64,000 nucleotides of DNA from assembly GCA_946479745.1 (NCBI GenBank), contig CAMLGZ010000016.1:1-64000 (forward strand). The letters run 5' to 3'. The notes below the pieces were generated by a model, which searched no databases, was not told the DNA's origin, and worked only from the letters and a program-made list of their open reading frames with translations. This document shows positions 8,957 to 18,717 of the stretch, piece by piece. Position numbers and translations under genes: made by a program. Source of the stretch: an uncultured Pseudoxanthomonas sp. Its GTDB lineage: Bacteria; Pseudomonadota; Gammaproteobacteria; Xanthomonadales; Xanthomonadaceae. The first letter of the stretch is position 1. Every line of letters begins with the position of its first letter.

Positions 8957-9600
8957 AGATTATTCATGATCGGCCGGTAATGCCCGATCACCACATGCCG
9001 AAACAGAATGTCGTCTTCCTGCGTGCCGTCGCCGATGTTGTGGATGATTAGCGGCGTGCCGTTCGGGGCCTTGCGGTCGGACACGATGCCGATATGCAAT
9101 AAGCCACTGCCGCTGAGCTTCCATGCGGCGATATCACCAGCTGCGTAGTCGGCGGCATTGGCAGTGATCGGGCGCGACCAGCCTTCGCGATCGAACCAGC
9201 GCATCTGGTTGGGCACTCTGCGATGGTCAATGCTGCGGTTGGGCGCATGCAAACCCCACTGCTGCGGGTACTCGGCAAAGTGCGCGCGCATGTCTTCGTG
9301 GATCGACTGCTGTAGGTCCAAACCGCCAACACGCAGCGCGCGCACGACGACATCGGTGCATACGCCGCGCTCGGCCGGCACGTCGCCACCGGGGTAGGGC
9401 ATCTCGACGTAAGCCGGGTCGTACAGAAGGGTCACGCCGACCTGCCGGCGTGCCGCAACCACCAACGGCGGCGACGCGGCTGGAACCGCGACAGCGGATG
9501 CGGCAGGCGCAGGCTCGGCTTGCGGCTGTTCTGGCGTGGAAGGATGGCAAGCAGCGAACAGCGCGAGCGACAGCATCGCGCCGATGCGGGTCGGCTTCAT
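8953..9600 (-). CDS. DUF1287 lipoprotein (YijF-like)
   Basis: A 215-residue protein with a lipoprotein signal (MLSLALFAAC, Cys18) and an Ala/Pro-rich linker to about residue 50. The DUF1287 domain follows, with YVEMPYPGGDVPAERGVCTD, VVVRALR and LLHIGIVSDRK. The invariant Cys in GVCTDVV and the His in LHIGIV suggest an NlpC/P60-like fold, but catalysis is not shown. The TAG stop falls in the CTAC end of a REP element. The start overlaps the apaH stop by four bases, so it ends the lptD-apaH operon. Confidence 0.87.
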   Translation of the reverse strand: MKPTRIGAMLSLALFAACHPSTPEQPQAEPAPAASAVAVPAASPPLVVAARRQVGVTLLYDPAYVEMPYPGGDVPAERGVCTDVVVRALRVGGLDLQQSIHEDMRAHFAEYPQQWGLHAPNRSIDHRRVPNQMRWFDREGWSRPITANAADYAAGDIAAWKLSGSGLLHIGIVSDRKAPNGTPLIIHNIGDGTQEDDILFRHVVIGHYRPIMNNL

Positions 9601-10430
9601 CCTGGCGGCGGCACGTCGCGTCCGGCCACCTGCACCAGCCGCAGTTCGTCGGTGTCCAGCTGCAAAGCGGTCAGTTTGCCGCCCCATACGGCACCGGTAT
9701 CGATGGCGTGCACGCCATGGCCGATCATCAGGCCCAGCGTGGACCAATGCCCGCATACGATCTTCAGATCGCGTTCGGCGCGGCCCGGCACTTCGTACCA
9801 GGGGTACAGGCCCTGGGCCTGGGTGCCCGGGCCGCCTTTTTCCTCGATCGCCATGCGCCCCCGCGGCGTGCAATAACGCATGCGGGTGAGCACGTTGATG
9901 ATGGCGCGCGAACGGTCGTAGCCGCCCAGTTGCGGCGACCAGTTGGGCTTGTCTCCGTACATGTTGCGGAACAGTTTGCGGTAGCCGTCGCCATGCAACT
10001 GCTTCTCGATTTCCCGCGCATGCTTTTCGGCCAGTGCGGTGGTCCACTTCGGGGCCAGCCCGGCGTGGATCATCATCCAGCCCAGTTCGCGGTCCACATG
10101 GGCGAGCTCTTGCATGCGCAGCCAGGTCAGCAGTTCATCGCGATCATCGGCCAATACGATGCGCTGCAGGTCGGCGTTGACCTTGCGTTGCTCGTCGGGG
10201 GTGCGCTCGCCGATGGCCAGCAGCGAGAGATCGTGATTGCCCAGCACTACGACGCTGTTGGCGCGCAGCGAATGCACCAAGCGCAGGGTTTCCAGCGATT
10301 GGCCGCCGCGGTTGACCAGATCGCCGCAAAACCACAGTTTGTCCACGGACGGATCGAAACGCAGGCGCTCCAACAGGCGCTGGGTGGCGTCGTAGCAGCC
10401 CTGCAGGTCGCCGATGGCCCAGACGCTCAC
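9597..10430 (-). CDS. apaH: Bis(5'-nucleosyl)-tetraphosphatase, symmetrical
   Basis: Hydrolyses Ap4A to two ADP and so limits the alarmone level. ApaH also removes Np4 caps from RNA. The 277-residue protein has all calcineurin-like metallophosphatase motifs: GDLQGC at the N-terminus, GDLVNRG and VVVLGNHD, then CGHWSTLG with the late metal-binding His. Length and order fit the family. It lies ten bases downstream of apaG in the conserved lptD-surA-pdxA-rsmA-apaG-apaH order. Confidence 0.96.
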   Translation of the reverse strand: MSVWAIGDLQGCYDATQRLLERLRFDPSVDKLWFCGDLVNRGGQSLETLRLVHSLRANSVVVLGNHDLSLLAIGERTPDEQRKVNADLQRIVLADDRDELLTWLRMQELAHVDRELGWMMIHAGLAPKWTTALAEKHAREIEKQLHGDGYRKLFRNMYGDKPNWSPQLGGYDRSRAIINVLTRMRYCTPRGRMAIEEKGGPGTQAQGLYPWYEVPGRAERDLKIVCGHWSTLGLMIGHGVHAIDTGAVWGGKLTALQLDTDELRLVQVAGRDVPPPG

Positions 10431-10440
10431 GCGGCGTTCC

Positions 10441-10821
10441 TCAGTGCACCGTGCGTGGAACGGACAGGGTGAAGGCCGCGATGGGGGCGTCGAAGCGGGT
10501 GCCGTCGTCGGCGAGCATGTCGTAGCTTCCCTGCATGGTGCCCAGCGCGGTTTCCAGAACCGCGCCGGAGGTGTATTCGAAATCGTCGCCGGGGCGCAGC
10601 CAGGGTTGTTCGCCGACCACGCCTTCCCCGCGCACTTCCTGGATCTTGCCGTTGGCGTCGGTGATGATCCAATGGCGCCTCAGCAGACGCGCCGGCACCT
10701 TTCCGTGATTGCGGATATGGATGGTGTAGGAGAAAACGAAGCGCCCGTCCTCGGGTACGGATTGATCGTCGAGGAAGCGGGTGGCTACGTCGATGGCGAT
10801 GGCGTAGTCGGAAGGGCTCAT
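10441..10821 (-). CDS. apaG: ApaG domain protein
   Basis: A 126-residue protein with a fibronectin-III-like fold. [40 protein letters not shown] and the GEQPWLRPG loop are typical of ApaG. Its role is unsettled; it has been linked to pyrophosphate binding and cobalt/magnesium resistance, and is usually encoded with apaH. The ATG at 10821 is preceded by a repeat-containing gap after rsmA. Confidence 0.93.
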   Translation of the reverse strand: MSPSDYAIAIDVATRFLDDQSVPEDGRFVFSYTIHIRNHGKVPARLLRRHWIITDANGKIQEVRGEGVVGEQPWLRPGDDFEYTSGAVLETALGTMQGSYDMLADDGTRFDAPIAAFTLSVPRTVH

Positions 10822-10843
10822 GGCCACAGTGTATGCAAAAAAC

Positions 10844-10919
10844 GGGAATGGGGAATCGGGAGTAGGGATCGGAAGCGCGGTTACGGTGCCCCGTCCGATT
10901 CCCGATTCTTTATTCCCTA
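10844..10919. repeat. Imperfect inverted repeat with GGGAAT ends
   Basis: GGGAATGGGGAATCGGG on the left is answered by CCCGATTCTTTATTCCC on the right. It fills most of the rsmA-apaG gap and contains the rsmA stop codon (10917-10919). It differs from the GTAG elements. Confidence 0.65.
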
Positions 10920-11699
10920 GTCTTCCGCGAGATTGGCCAAACGCACGAACCCCGCCACTTCCACCTGTTCGGCACGCGCATCGGGGCGCAGGCCGGCGGC
11001 TTCGATCTGTTCGGCAGTGCGGACGCCCATAAGCGCGTTGCGCAGCGTCTTGCGGCGCTGACCGAAAGCGGCGCGGACCACATCGGCGAACCGTTTCGGA
11101 TCGTCGACGCCAATGGTTTCCGGCGCCCGCGGCAGCAACCGCACGACCGCCGAGTCCACCTTGGGCGGCGGCCGGAAGGCGGCCGGTGGAACATCGAACA
11201 GCGGCGTAACCGAGCAATAAGCCTGCAACATCACGCTCAGGCGTCCATAGACCTTGCTGCCCGGACCGGCGGCCATGCGGTCCACCACTTCTTTCTGCAG
11301 CATGAAATGCATGTCGCGCACTGCCGCCGCGTGGTCCAGCGCATGGAACAGGATGGGCGAGGAGAGGTTGTAGGGCAGGTTGCCGACCAGGCGCAGTTTT
11401 TCCTCGCCGGCCATGCGGGTGAAATCCACTTCCAGCACGTCCTTGTGGATCACGGTCAGCTGGCCAACGCCGTGCGCGGCCTGCGACAGCGGAACGACCA
11501 GGTCGCGATCGAATTCGATGGCGGTCAGCTGGCCATGTTTGCGCAACAAGGGCAGGGTGATAGCGCCCTGGCCGGGGCCGATTTCCACCAGCCGGTCGCC
11601 CGGTTGCGGGTTCACCGCCAGTACGATCATGTCGATCATGCCGCGGTCGGTCAGGAAGTGTTGGCCCAGCGATTTTTTGGGCGGCGCCTTGAAATTCAT
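10917..11699 (-). CDS. rsmA: 16S rRNA (adenine1518/1519-N6)-dimethyltransferase
   Basis: Dimethylates two adjacent adenines in the 3' hairpin of 16S rRNA late in 30S assembly; loss gives kasugamycin resistance. The protein has 260 residues. KKSLGQHFL is the family N-terminus, [10 protein letters not shown] is the SAM-binding motif I and [12 protein letters not shown] is the NLPY catalytic motif. The C-terminal helical domain is present. The start overlaps the pdxA stop (ATGA). Confidence 0.96.
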   Translation of the reverse strand: MNFKAPPKKSLGQHFLTDRGMIDMIVLAVNPQPGDRLVEIGPGQGAITLPLLRKHGQLTAIEFDRDLVVPLSQAAHGVGQLTVIHKDVLEVDFTRMAGEEKLRLVGNLPYNLSSPILFHALDHAAAVRDMHFMLQKEVVDRMAAGPGSKVYGRLSVMLQAYCSVTPLFDVPPAAFRPPPKVDSAVVRLLPRAPETIGVDDPKRFADVVRAAFGQRRKTLRNALMGVRTAEQIEAAGLRPDARAEQVEVAGFVRLANLAED

Positions 11700-12676
11700 C
11701 CGGCGAGTTTACGTTGCGTGGCGATGCGCGCGCAGGTTTCCACTGCGGCGAACAGGCTGGAAGGATCGGCGAGACCCTTGCCGGCCAGGTCCAGCGCGGT
11801 GCCATGGTCCACGGCGACGCGCGGATAGGGCAAACCCAGGGTCAGGTTCACCGCGCGCTCGAAGCCGCTGTACTTGAGCACGGGAAGGCCCTGGTCGTGG
11901 TACATCGCCAGCACCGCATCGAAGCCGGCCAGTTTCTGCGGCAGGAAGGCGGTGTCCGCAGGCAGCGGGCCGATCAGCCGCATGCCTTCGCCGCGCAATA
12001 TGTCCAGCACGGGCTCGATCACCTCGATTTCCTCGCGGCCCAAGTGTCCGGCTTCGCCCGCGTGCGGGTTCAGCCCCAGCACGGCGATGACCGGGTGTGC
12101 GATTCCGAAATCGTTGCACAGCGCCTGTTCGGTGATGCGCAGCACCCGGTCCAGCGTGCACGCGTCGATGGCATCGGCCACCGCCCGCAGCGGCAGGTGG
12201 GTAGTGGCCAGCGCTACGCGCACGATGTCGTTGGCCAGCATCATCACCACGCTACGGCCGGCGCGCTCGGCCAGAAGCTCAGTGGTGCCGGTGTAGGCGA
12301 TGCCGCCGGCGTTGATCGCGGCCTTGTGCACCGGGCCGGTGACCAGGCCATCCAGTTCGCCACGCAAGCAGGCATCGGAGGAGGCGTTCAGCGCATCGAT
12401 GACCGCACGGGCGTTGCCCGGAGCGGTGCTGCCGAAATGATTGGCCACGGCGTTGGGAATGGGGTGCAGGCGCAGGTCGCCGGGAAGGCTTGCGGCATCG
12501 CCTGCTTCGAGCAGGCGTAGCGGCAAATCAAGGGCATGCGCGGCGGCTTGCAGGGTATCAGCATCGCCGAAGGCCAGCAGCGTGCAATCCGAGCGCGGAT
12601 GCTGCGCCAGGCGCACGCACAATTCCGGCCCTATGCCGGCCGGCTCGCCCGGAACCAGCGCGAGCCCGGGTTTCAC
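11696..12676 (-). CDS. pdxA: 4-hydroxythreonine-4-phosphate dehydrogenase
   Basis: Oxidises 4-phosphohydroxy-L-threonine in pyridoxal phosphate synthesis. The 326-residue protein starts [16 protein letters not shown], typical of PdxA. Metal ligands are visible in [19 protein letters not shown] and [13 protein letters not shown]. The C-terminus has [13 protein letters not shown]. The start codon is GTG (12674-12676) and lies directly against the surA stop at 12677 with no gap, so translation is probably coupled. Confidence 0.95.
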   Translation of the reverse strand: MKPGLALVPGEPAGIGPELCVRLAQHPRSDCTLLAFGDADTLQAAAHALDLPLRLLEAGDAASLPGDLRLHPIPNAVANHFGSTAPGNARAVIDALNASSDACLRGELDGLVTGPVHKAAINAGGIAYTGTTELLAERAGRSVVMMLANDIVRVALATTHLPLRAVADAIDACTLDRVLRITEQALCNDFGIAHPVIAVLGLNPHAGEAGHLGREEIEVIEPVLDILRGEGMRLIGPLPADTAFLPQKLAGFDAVLAMYHDQGLPVLKYSGFERAVNLTLGLPYPRVAVDHGTALDLAGKGLADPSSLFAAVETCARIATQRKLAG

Positions 12677-14035
12677 TCAGCCGCCGCTGACGGGGGCCGG
12701 AGCCGGAGTCGCGGTTTCGCCGTCGCCCTTGCCATTGCGGACATTGACGTAGGCTTCGCCACGCAGTTCCTGCAGATAGCGGTTGTATTCGTCTTCCAGC
12801 TTGCGGCGACCGATGGTCTCACGGACCTGGGCGCGCTGGGTGGTGCTGGTGACGTCGGTCTGGCGCTGGCCTACGCGCTGCAGAATATGCCAGCCCGCTT
12901 CGGTGCGGAACGGAGCCGAAACTCCGCCATCGGAGGTGCCGGTGACTTCCTTGCCGAAGGCGGGGCCGAAGGCGTTGGCCTCGAACCAGCCCAGGTCACC
13001 GCCTTCGCTTTTGCTGTTGGCGTCTTCGGAAGATTCCTTGGCGACTTCCACGAAGTCGGCGCCGCCGGCGATGCGCGCGCGCAAGGTGTCGATCTTGGCC
13101 TTGGCCGCCGCGGCATCCTGCACCGGTGTGACCCGGACCAGAATATGGCGCGCATGGTATTCGGTAACGGTCTTGGCGGCCGCTTGGCTGCCGTCGCGCA
13201 TTTCCACCAGTTTCAACAGTTGGAAGCCGCTGGGGCCGCGGATCGGGCCTACCACCTGACCCGGGGTCATGGTCTTCAGCATCTGGGCGAAGGCGCCCGG
13301 AATTTCGTCCAGGCTGCGCCAGCCCAGGTCACCGCCTTCCAGAGCGTTGGGGCTGTCCGAGTAACGCACGGCGGCGGCGGGAAAATCGAGTTCGTTCCTG
13401 TCGACGAGTCCTTTGACGCCTTCGATCTTCTTCTGCCCGGTAGCGATCTGCTCGGCAGTGGCGCCCTCGGGCAGACCGACCAGAATGTGGGCAAGGTGGT
13501 ATTGCGTGTTGTTGGCCTGCGCAGCGATGGCGGCATCGACCTCGGCTTCGCTCACTTGAACGCGGCTCTGCGCGAAACTCTGGCGCAGGCGTTGCACGGT
13601 GATCTCGTCGCGGACCGAGCTGCGGAATTCGTTGAAGGGAATGCCTTCCCCCGCCAGCCGCTGGCGCAGTGCATCGACCGTCACGCCGTTTTGCTGGGCG
13701 ACGGCGGCAACGGCATTGTTCAACTCGTCGTCGCTGATGCGGATACCGGTTTCGGCGGCGCGCGCAACCTGCAGGCGCACCAGCACCAGACGTTCCAGCA
13801 CCTGGCGCTCCAGCACATCGCGGGGCGGCAGCTGTCCGGGCTGGTTGGCGTATTGCGCAGTGACGTTCTTCACGGCACGGTCCAGTTCGCTCTGCAGGAT
13901 CACGTCTTCGTTGACCACCGCAGCGATACGGTCCAGCGGTTGCAGATTCTGGGCGGCCAGCGGGGTGGAAACCATCAGCGCGGCAAGCACGCCGGCGAGG
14001 AGCAGTCGGATAGTCATAGTCTTCATGGGATTCAT
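12677..14035 (-). CDS. surA: Periplasmic peptidyl-prolyl isomerase / OMP chaperone SurA
   Basis: Chaperone that carries unfolded outer-membrane proteins, including LptD, across the periplasm. The 452-residue protein has a signal peptide (cleavage near PLAAQN). The N-terminal SurA domain begins LDRIAAVVNEDVILQSELD. Two parvulin domains follow at about 170-275 (YHLAHILVGLP) and 285-385 (YHARHILVRVTP). The C-terminal tail is rich in Ala and Pro. The start overlaps the lptD stop as ATGA; a second ATG three codons later is also possible. Confidence 0.95.
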   Translation of the reverse strand: MNPMKTMTIRLLLAGVLAALMVSTPLAAQNLQPLDRIAAVVNEDVILQSELDRAVKNVTAQYANQPGQLPPRDVLERQVLERLVLVRLQVARAAETGIRISDDELNNAVAAVAQQNGVTVDALRQRLAGEGIPFNEFRSSVRDEITVQRLRQSFAQSRVQVSEAEVDAAIAAQANNTQYHLAHILVGLPEGATAEQIATGQKKIEGVKGLVDRNELDFPAAAVRYSDSPNALEGGDLGWRSLDEIPGAFAQMLKTMTPGQVVGPIRGPSGFQLLKLVEMRDGSQAAAKTVTEYHARHILVRVTPVQDAAAAKAKIDTLRARIAGGADFVEVAKESSEDANSKSEGGDLGWFEANAFGPAFGKEVTGTSDGGVSAPFRTEAGWHILQRVGQRQTDVTSTTQRAQVRETIGRRKLEDEYNRYLQELRGEAYVNVRNGKGDGETATPAPAPVSGG

Positions 14036-16479
14036 TCCGGTCCGGAATCGTTGTCGTCGGGGTCCGGCGTAGTGTTGCTTGGCGGGACGAGATAGAGGTC
14101 GTCGCGGTAATAGCCGAGAATAGCACGGCGCAAGGTGCGCTCCGTGTTCTGCCCGGCCGAGCCGAGACCTTTGAGTACGAACTCGACCTGGAAGGCATTG
14201 TTGAGATCGCCTTCGCGATTGCGCACGTAGCGGCGCACGACCGCGCGCACGGCCAGGCAGCAGCTGTCCCATTGCACGCCGGCAAGCGCTTCCAGCGGCT
14301 TCTTGTCCAGGATCGAGTAGTAATAGCGGCCGACCACGCTCCAGGTGGGCGTAATCGGATAGAGGAACGAGAAATCCGCTTGTTCGAGCAGATCGGCGCC
14401 GTCGGAGACGTTGCGGCGATAACGGTAGCCCAGGTTGATCACGCCATCGTCGGGCAGCAGGTAGCGCGCGCGCAGACTGGCCAGATCCTCGCGCCGGAAC
14501 TTGGGATTCCATTGGTAGGAGGCGCCGATGGTCCAGCGATCGGTCGGCGCGTAGTTGAGGTCGGCGACCCAGGCGGATTTGCCGCTTTCCACCGGCAGCT
14601 CGCCGGGAGCGGTGACCCGCGATTCGTCGAAATAGAAAATCTGGCCCAGGCTCGCGGAAAGTTTCTCGTGGCCATCCGCCTGACGGAGCAGACGGCTGGT
14701 CAAAGCCAGCGTCAGCTGGTTGGCATCGGTCTGGCGATCCGGGCCGGTGTAGCGGTTGTCGCGGAACAGCTGGCCCCAGCTGAAAGTGAAGGGACGCGTG
14801 TCGAAGATCGGGATGCCGTTCTGGTCGCGGTACGGGGCGTTCAGATAGAACAGGCGCGGTTCCAGCGTATGCAGGTAGCGCTCGCCCTTGATCTCGGTCT
14901 CGCGGTCGAAGAACAGGCCGGCATCCAGCGACGCGATCGGCAGGCTGCGCGACGGACTGGTGTCGGTGAAGCGGGGATCGGTGGTGAATTCCTCGTCCAG
15001 CTTGTAGCTGGTGTAGCGCCAGGCCAAGGTGGGCGTGATGTACCAGGAAGCGCCCTGCAGGGGCATCGACACGAAAGGCTTGAGGTCTATGCGGCTGCCG
15101 CCCGGCTTAGTGTTCAGGCCATTGCCGTCGAGCACCTGGTTGTGCTGGAAGCGGACCGCTTCCGCATCTATGCCCGCGGTAAACCACTTCCCGAACGGCT
15201 GTTCCCAGTTGAAGTAGACGCGCGGCAAGCGGTTGTAGGGCAAGGAGCCTTCGGTCAGCGTGTAGTCCGACAGTTGCCAGACATCGGCCATGGCGCCGGC
15301 CGACCAATAACGGCCGCGGCCGTAGAGTCCGAGCGTACTGACCAGCGAAGTGGCCGACACCCCATAGAGCGAATTGGCGAAATCCTCGACATAACGCGAG
15401 TCGCTGACCCAGGCCAGATCCGCGCGCGCCTGCCACTCGCTGTTGAGGTTATGCGAACCGCTGTAGCGGAACATGCCGCGATTCTTGCTGCGCAAGGGAT
15501 CGCCGTATTGATCCACTTCGGTGCCGTTGGCATAGTCGCGCTCACGGTCCTTGACCAGATCGTCGGTCGGCATCCAGTTGAGATCGAAAACGCCGCGCCC
15601 GCCTTCGTACAGATAGCGGAACTGCCCACCCAGCGACACGCCCCGGTCGCTCATGTAGCGCGGAGTGATGGTGGCATCGTAGTTCGGCGCCAGATTCAGA
15701 TAGATCGGCTGGCGGTAATCGAAGCCGTTGCGTCCGGACATGCCGACGGCCGGATACAGCAGGCCTGTATGACGGCGGTCGTCGATCGGGAACTTGATCC
15801 ATGGAACGTACAGCACCGGCACCTTGCCGATGCGGATGGTGGCGGCGTGGGCTACGCCCCAGCCTTCGTCGGTGTCCACGTCGATGCGTTTGGAACGAAG
15901 CTCCCAGACGCGCTGCTGGGGATCGCAGGTGGAATAGGTGGAGCCGTGCAAGCGGCCCTTGGCACCGGTGAGATCGATACTCTCGGCACCGCCGTTGCCG
16001 CGACGCGAGACCAGCTGGTACTTCACGTCCTCGATTTCGTGGGTGTCGGTGTTCTGGTCGCCGTGCGCACGCGCGGCCATGATGCGCATGGTGCCGTCCT
16101 GGTAGCGCACGTTGCCGTCGGCCACGTAGGTGTCGGTTTCCTGGTCGTATTTCAGATTGTCGGCATTGAGGAACTGGTCGCCGCGGCGCAGTACCACATT
16201 GCCTTCGTATTCCAGGTTCTGCTCGGTGCCGCCCAGCTTGTTGCCCTCGATAGCAGTCGGCTGGTCCGCTCTCTGCTCGCGCGCCTGGGCTGCGCTGACC
16301 CCGGGTTTGGGCGCCTCGGCCTGATCGAATGCCGGTATGGCGTCGGTGATAGGGCACAGGTCCCAGTTGTCGGGTTTGTCCTCGGCCAGCGCCGGCAGGC
16401 ACAAAGCGATACTGAACGGCAGCGGTAGCAGGCGAAGGACTGGGCGCACGCGGTGTATGGCTCGTCTGGAGAAGGTCAA
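14032..16479 (-). CDS. lptD: LPS-assembly outer-membrane protein LptD
   Basis: Outer-membrane barrel that, with LptE, inserts lipopolysaccharide into the outer leaflet. The 815-residue protein has a signal peptide ending LPALAED. An OstA/LptA-like periplasmic domain covers about residues 60-190 (EYEGNVVLRRGDQFLNADN), and the long barrel follows. Cysteines fit the disulfide scheme known in E. coli: one near the mature N-terminus (WDLCPI), one in TYSTCDPQ, and the adjacent pair in WDSCCLAV. It is the first gene of the operon; its substrate-chaperone SurA is next. Confidence 0.95.
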   Translation of the reverse strand: MTFSRRAIHRVRPVLRLLPLPFSIALCLPALAEDKPDNWDLCPITDAIPAFDQAEAPKPGVSAAQAREQRADQPTAIEGNKLGGTEQNLEYEGNVVLRRGDQFLNADNLKYDQETDTYVADGNVRYQDGTMRIMAARAHGDQNTDTHEIEDVKYQLVSRRGNGGAESIDLTGAKGRLHGSTYSTCDPQQRVWELRSKRIDVDTDEGWGVAHAATIRIGKVPVLYVPWIKFPIDDRRHTGLLYPAVGMSGRNGFDYRQPIYLNLAPNYDATITPRYMSDRGVSLGGQFRYLYEGGRGVFDLNWMPTDDLVKDRERDYANGTEVDQYGDPLRSKNRGMFRYSGSHNLNSEWQARADLAWVSDSRYVEDFANSLYGVSATSLVSTLGLYGRGRYWSAGAMADVWQLSDYTLTEGSLPYNRLPRVYFNWEQPFGKWFTAGIDAEAVRFQHNQVLDGNGLNTKPGGSRIDLKPFVSMPLQGASWYITPTLAWRYTSYKLDEEFTTDPRFTDTSPSRSLPIASLDAGLFFDRETEIKGERYLHTLEPRLFYLNAPYRDQNGIPIFDTRPFTFSWGQLFRDNRYTGPDRQTDANQLTLALTSRLLRQADGHEKLSASLGQIFYFDESRVTAPGELPVESGKSAWVADLNYAPTDRWTIGASYQWNPKFRREDLASLRARYLLPDDGVINLGYRYRRNVSDGADLLEQADFSFLYPITPTWSVVGRYYYSILDKKPLEALAGVQWDSCCLAVRAVVRRYVRNREGDLNNAFQVEFVLKGLGSAGQNTERTLRRAILGYYRDDLYLVPPSNTTPDPDDNDSGPE

Positions 16480-16586
16480 AAGCGGCCGCTAGCTTGCCGT
16501 ATCCCCAGCATACGGGCAATGAAAGGCCGGGTCAGGTTTCGGGCGAGGTTCATCCTGCGCTCCAGACGGCGGGCGGCGGCCCGGCG

Positions 16587-17495
16587 TCAGCGTAGCTCGC
16601 TCACATGGGCCACGCTGCATTCGCGCAGCGCTTCCAGGTCGTAGCCGCCTTCCAGCAAGGACACGATCCGGCCCGAGGCGTGGCGGTCGGCGATGGCCCG
16701 CAGTTCGCGGGTCAGCCAGGCGAAATCCTCGGTTTCCAGCATCAGGTCGGCCAGCGGGTCGCGCATGTGCGCATCGAACCCGGCCGAGATGAGCAGCAGT
16801 TGCGGGCGGAAATCGTCCAGAACCGGCAGCAGGGTATCCGCCCAGACGTTGCGGAACCGGAAGCCGCCCGTCCCTGGCGGCAGCAAGGCATTGAACACGT
16901 TGCCGACACCGCGTTCGCGTGGTGTGCCGCTGTTGGGATAGATGCCCGACTCGTGGGTGCTGAAATAATCGACCCGCGGTTCCTCGTAGAAGATGGCCTG
17001 CGTGCCATTGCCGTGGTGCACGTCGAAATCGACGATGGCCACCCGTTCCAGCCCGTGCCGGTCGCAAGCGTGCGCCGCCGCCACCGCGACATTGTTGAGC
17101 AGGCAGAAACCCATGGCGGTGTCGCCGGTGGCATGGTGGCCAGGCGGGCGCACCGCGCAGAACGCGGCCCGGCTGTCGCCGAGCATGACCGCGTCCACCG
17201 CCGCCACCGCCGCTCCGGCGGCGCGCAACGCGGCGGCGCGCGAATCCGGACAGGTCACCGTATCCGGATCCAGCATGCGGTAACCGCTGAAATCGCTGTC
17301 CAGCACTTCGCGCAGCAAGGCCTCGGTATGCACGCGCCGCAAATCGCCGAGCTTGGCCAGCGGGGCTTCGCGCCAGTCAAGGTCGCCGTGTTCGGCGCGC
17401 AGCCCGGCCAACACGGCTTCCAGCCGGGCTGGCCGCTCCGGATGTTCCGGGCCCGGGTCGTGGGCCAGGCAGGCGGGGTGGGTGTAGATGATCAT
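16587..17495 (-). CDS. Histone deacetylase-like amidohydrolase
   Basis: Zinc-dependent deacetylase of the arginase/HDAC fold, 302 residues. Motifs are CAVRPPGHHA, VDFDVHHGNGTQ (Asp and His zinc ligands) and SAGFDAHMRDP (second Asp ligand). A catalytic glycine-rich loop, SLLEGGYDLEAL, lies near the C-terminus. Bacterial members act on acetylated polyamines or acyl-lysine; which one cannot be told here. The frame is open upstream, but the ATG at 17495 gives MIIYTHPACLAHDPG, the normal family start. Confidence 0.9.
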   Translation of the reverse strand: MIIYTHPACLAHDPGPEHPERPARLEAVLAGLRAEHGDLDWREAPLAKLGDLRRVHTEALLREVLDSDFSGYRMLDPDTVTCPDSRAAALRAAGAAVAAVDAVMLGDSRAAFCAVRPPGHHATGDTAMGFCLLNNVAVAAAHACDRHGLERVAIVDFDVHHGNGTQAIFYEEPRVDYFSTHESGIYPNSGTPRERGVGNVFNALLPPGTGGFRFRNVWADTLLPVLDDFRPQLLLISAGFDAHMRDPLADLMLETEDFAWLTRELRAIADRHASGRIVSLLEGGYDLEALRECSVAHVSELR

Positions 17496-17538
17496 GTCGC
17501 TGGGCGAAGTCGCAGGACGGAGTGCCGGGTGAGCCGGC

Positions 17539-18093
17539 TCAGGCGTGCCGGCGGTCGTGGTTCCACAACACTTCTCCCTGGCCGTCGGCCCGGGCCAATA
17601 CCCGCGCGAGCACAAACAGCAGGTCCGAGAGCCGGTTGAGATAGCGGATGGCTTCCGGACGGACTGCGTCATGCCGCGCCAGGGTCACGGTCTCGCGTTC
17701 GGCGCGGCGCACGATGGTGCGCGCCAGATGGCAGCGCGCAGCGGCTTCGCCGCCGGCCGGCAGAATGAAATCCTTCAGCGGGGGCAAGGCTTCGTTGTAC
17801 TGATCGAGCTGGCGCTCCAGCGCGTCCACGTCTCCGGCGCTGATCGCTGCGTGCCCGGGGATGCAGAGCTCACCGCCCAGGTCGAACAACTGGTGCTGCA
17901 CCGTGGTCAGCAGCTTGCGGATATCGTCCGGTACTTGCGCCGCAAGCACCACGCCGATGCTGGAATTGGCTTCGTCCACGGTTCCATAGGCATTGACCCG
18001 CGCCGAATCCTTGCCGACCCGGGTGCCGTCGCCCAGACCGGTGGTGCCGTCGTCGCCGGTGCGCGTGTATATCTTGGAGAGGCGGTTACCCAC
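17539..18093 (-). CDS. Cob(I)yrinic acid a,c-diamide adenosyltransferase, PduO type
   Basis: Transfers the adenosyl group from ATP to cob(I)alamin to make coenzyme B12. The 184-residue protein has the N-terminal ATP loop YTRTGDDGTTGLGDG and the helical-bundle motifs VNAYGTVDEANS and RTIVRRAERE, then RYLNRLSDLLFVLAR. These define the PduO/ATR class, not the BtuR class. The gene lies next to a BtuM-type transporter gene on the same strand, which supports a B12 uptake and activation pair. Confidence 0.92.
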   Translation of the reverse strand: MGNRLSKIYTRTGDDGTTGLGDGTRVGKDSARVNAYGTVDEANSSIGVVLAAQVPDDIRKLLTTVQHQLFDLGGELCIPGHAAISAGDVDALERQLDQYNEALPPLKDFILPAGGEAAARCHLARTIVRRAERETVTLARHDAVRPEAIRYLNRLSDLLFVLARVLARADGQGEVLWNHDRRHA

Positions 18094-18117
18094 GATGGAG
18101 CCTCATGCACGCGCGGC

Positions 18118-18717
18118 TCAGCGCGGCGATTTGGCCCGCGCCCGCAGGCGTGCCGCCTGGGTCACGCCGACGTGGACGATGACCGCCAGGCCGACATAGA
18201 TCGCGGCGGTGCGCAGGTAAGGGACGAACCAGTCGCTGTAGTTCTTCCACCAGCCGGCGAAGGTCGGATCGGCCACGCTGTCGCTGATCCAGTAGAAGCT
18301 GCCCTGGCTCAACAGGTGGCAGAGCACCACCGAACCGAACAGGCTCGCCGTCAGCACGGCCAACGCCTTGCCGTTGGCTTCAACGTAGAAGCGACGCACC
18401 AGCATGCCGCCGAACCAGAGTGCGAAGTAGGCCGGGATAAGGAACCAGTACGCGGCCGACGTGCAGTAATGGGCGAAGAAATCCATGCCCTGGCCGCTGA
18501 TCACCACATAGTCCACCAGCACCGCCAACGCCATGAACACGGGGAATGCCCAGCGCGTCCAGCTGCGCAGGTAGAAGCCACCCAGGAAAAAGGCGGCCCA
18601 GGAGGCATCCGGGATCGGACCGAAATGGGTCAGGGAGGCAGGCAGGTTCAGCCGCGTCGCCACCAGCAACGAAGCGATCAGGGTGAAGACGATGGCGCGC
18701 TGGGTCGTGGTGTTCAT
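18118..18717 (-). CDS. btuM: BtuM-type cobalamin transporter (solitary ECF S-component-like)
   Basis: A 199-residue membrane protein with about six hydrophobic segments. It shows the features I know from BtuM: GPIPDASWAAFFLGGFYLR near the N-terminus and AYWFLIPAYFALWFGG in the middle. A single cysteine sits just before the latter (HYCTSAAY, Cys85), and a His in LTHFG (His31) precedes the former. In the characterised Thiobacillus protein an equivalent Cys binds and decyanates the corrinoid cobalt. The gene is 24 bases upstream of the adenosyltransferase, the partner expected for imported B12. Only 72 bases separate it from the divergent ubiH, too few for a cobalamin riboswitch. Confidence 0.72.
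   Translation of the reverse strand: MNTTTQRAIVFTLIASLLVATRLNLPASLTHFGPIPDASWAAFFLGGFYLRSWTRWAFPVFMALAVLVDYVVISGQGMDFFAHYCTSAAYWFLIPAYFALWFGGMLVRRFYVEANGKALAVLTASLFGSVVLCHLLSQGSFYWISDSVADPTFAGWWKNYSDWFVPYLRTAAIYVGLAVIVHVGVTQAARLRARAKSPR

Noticed and set aside
14272..16428. 718-codon plus-strand open frame opposite lptD
   Set aside because: LptD is clear on the minus strand. Long antisense frames are common in high-GC DNA, and this one shows no domain or signal.
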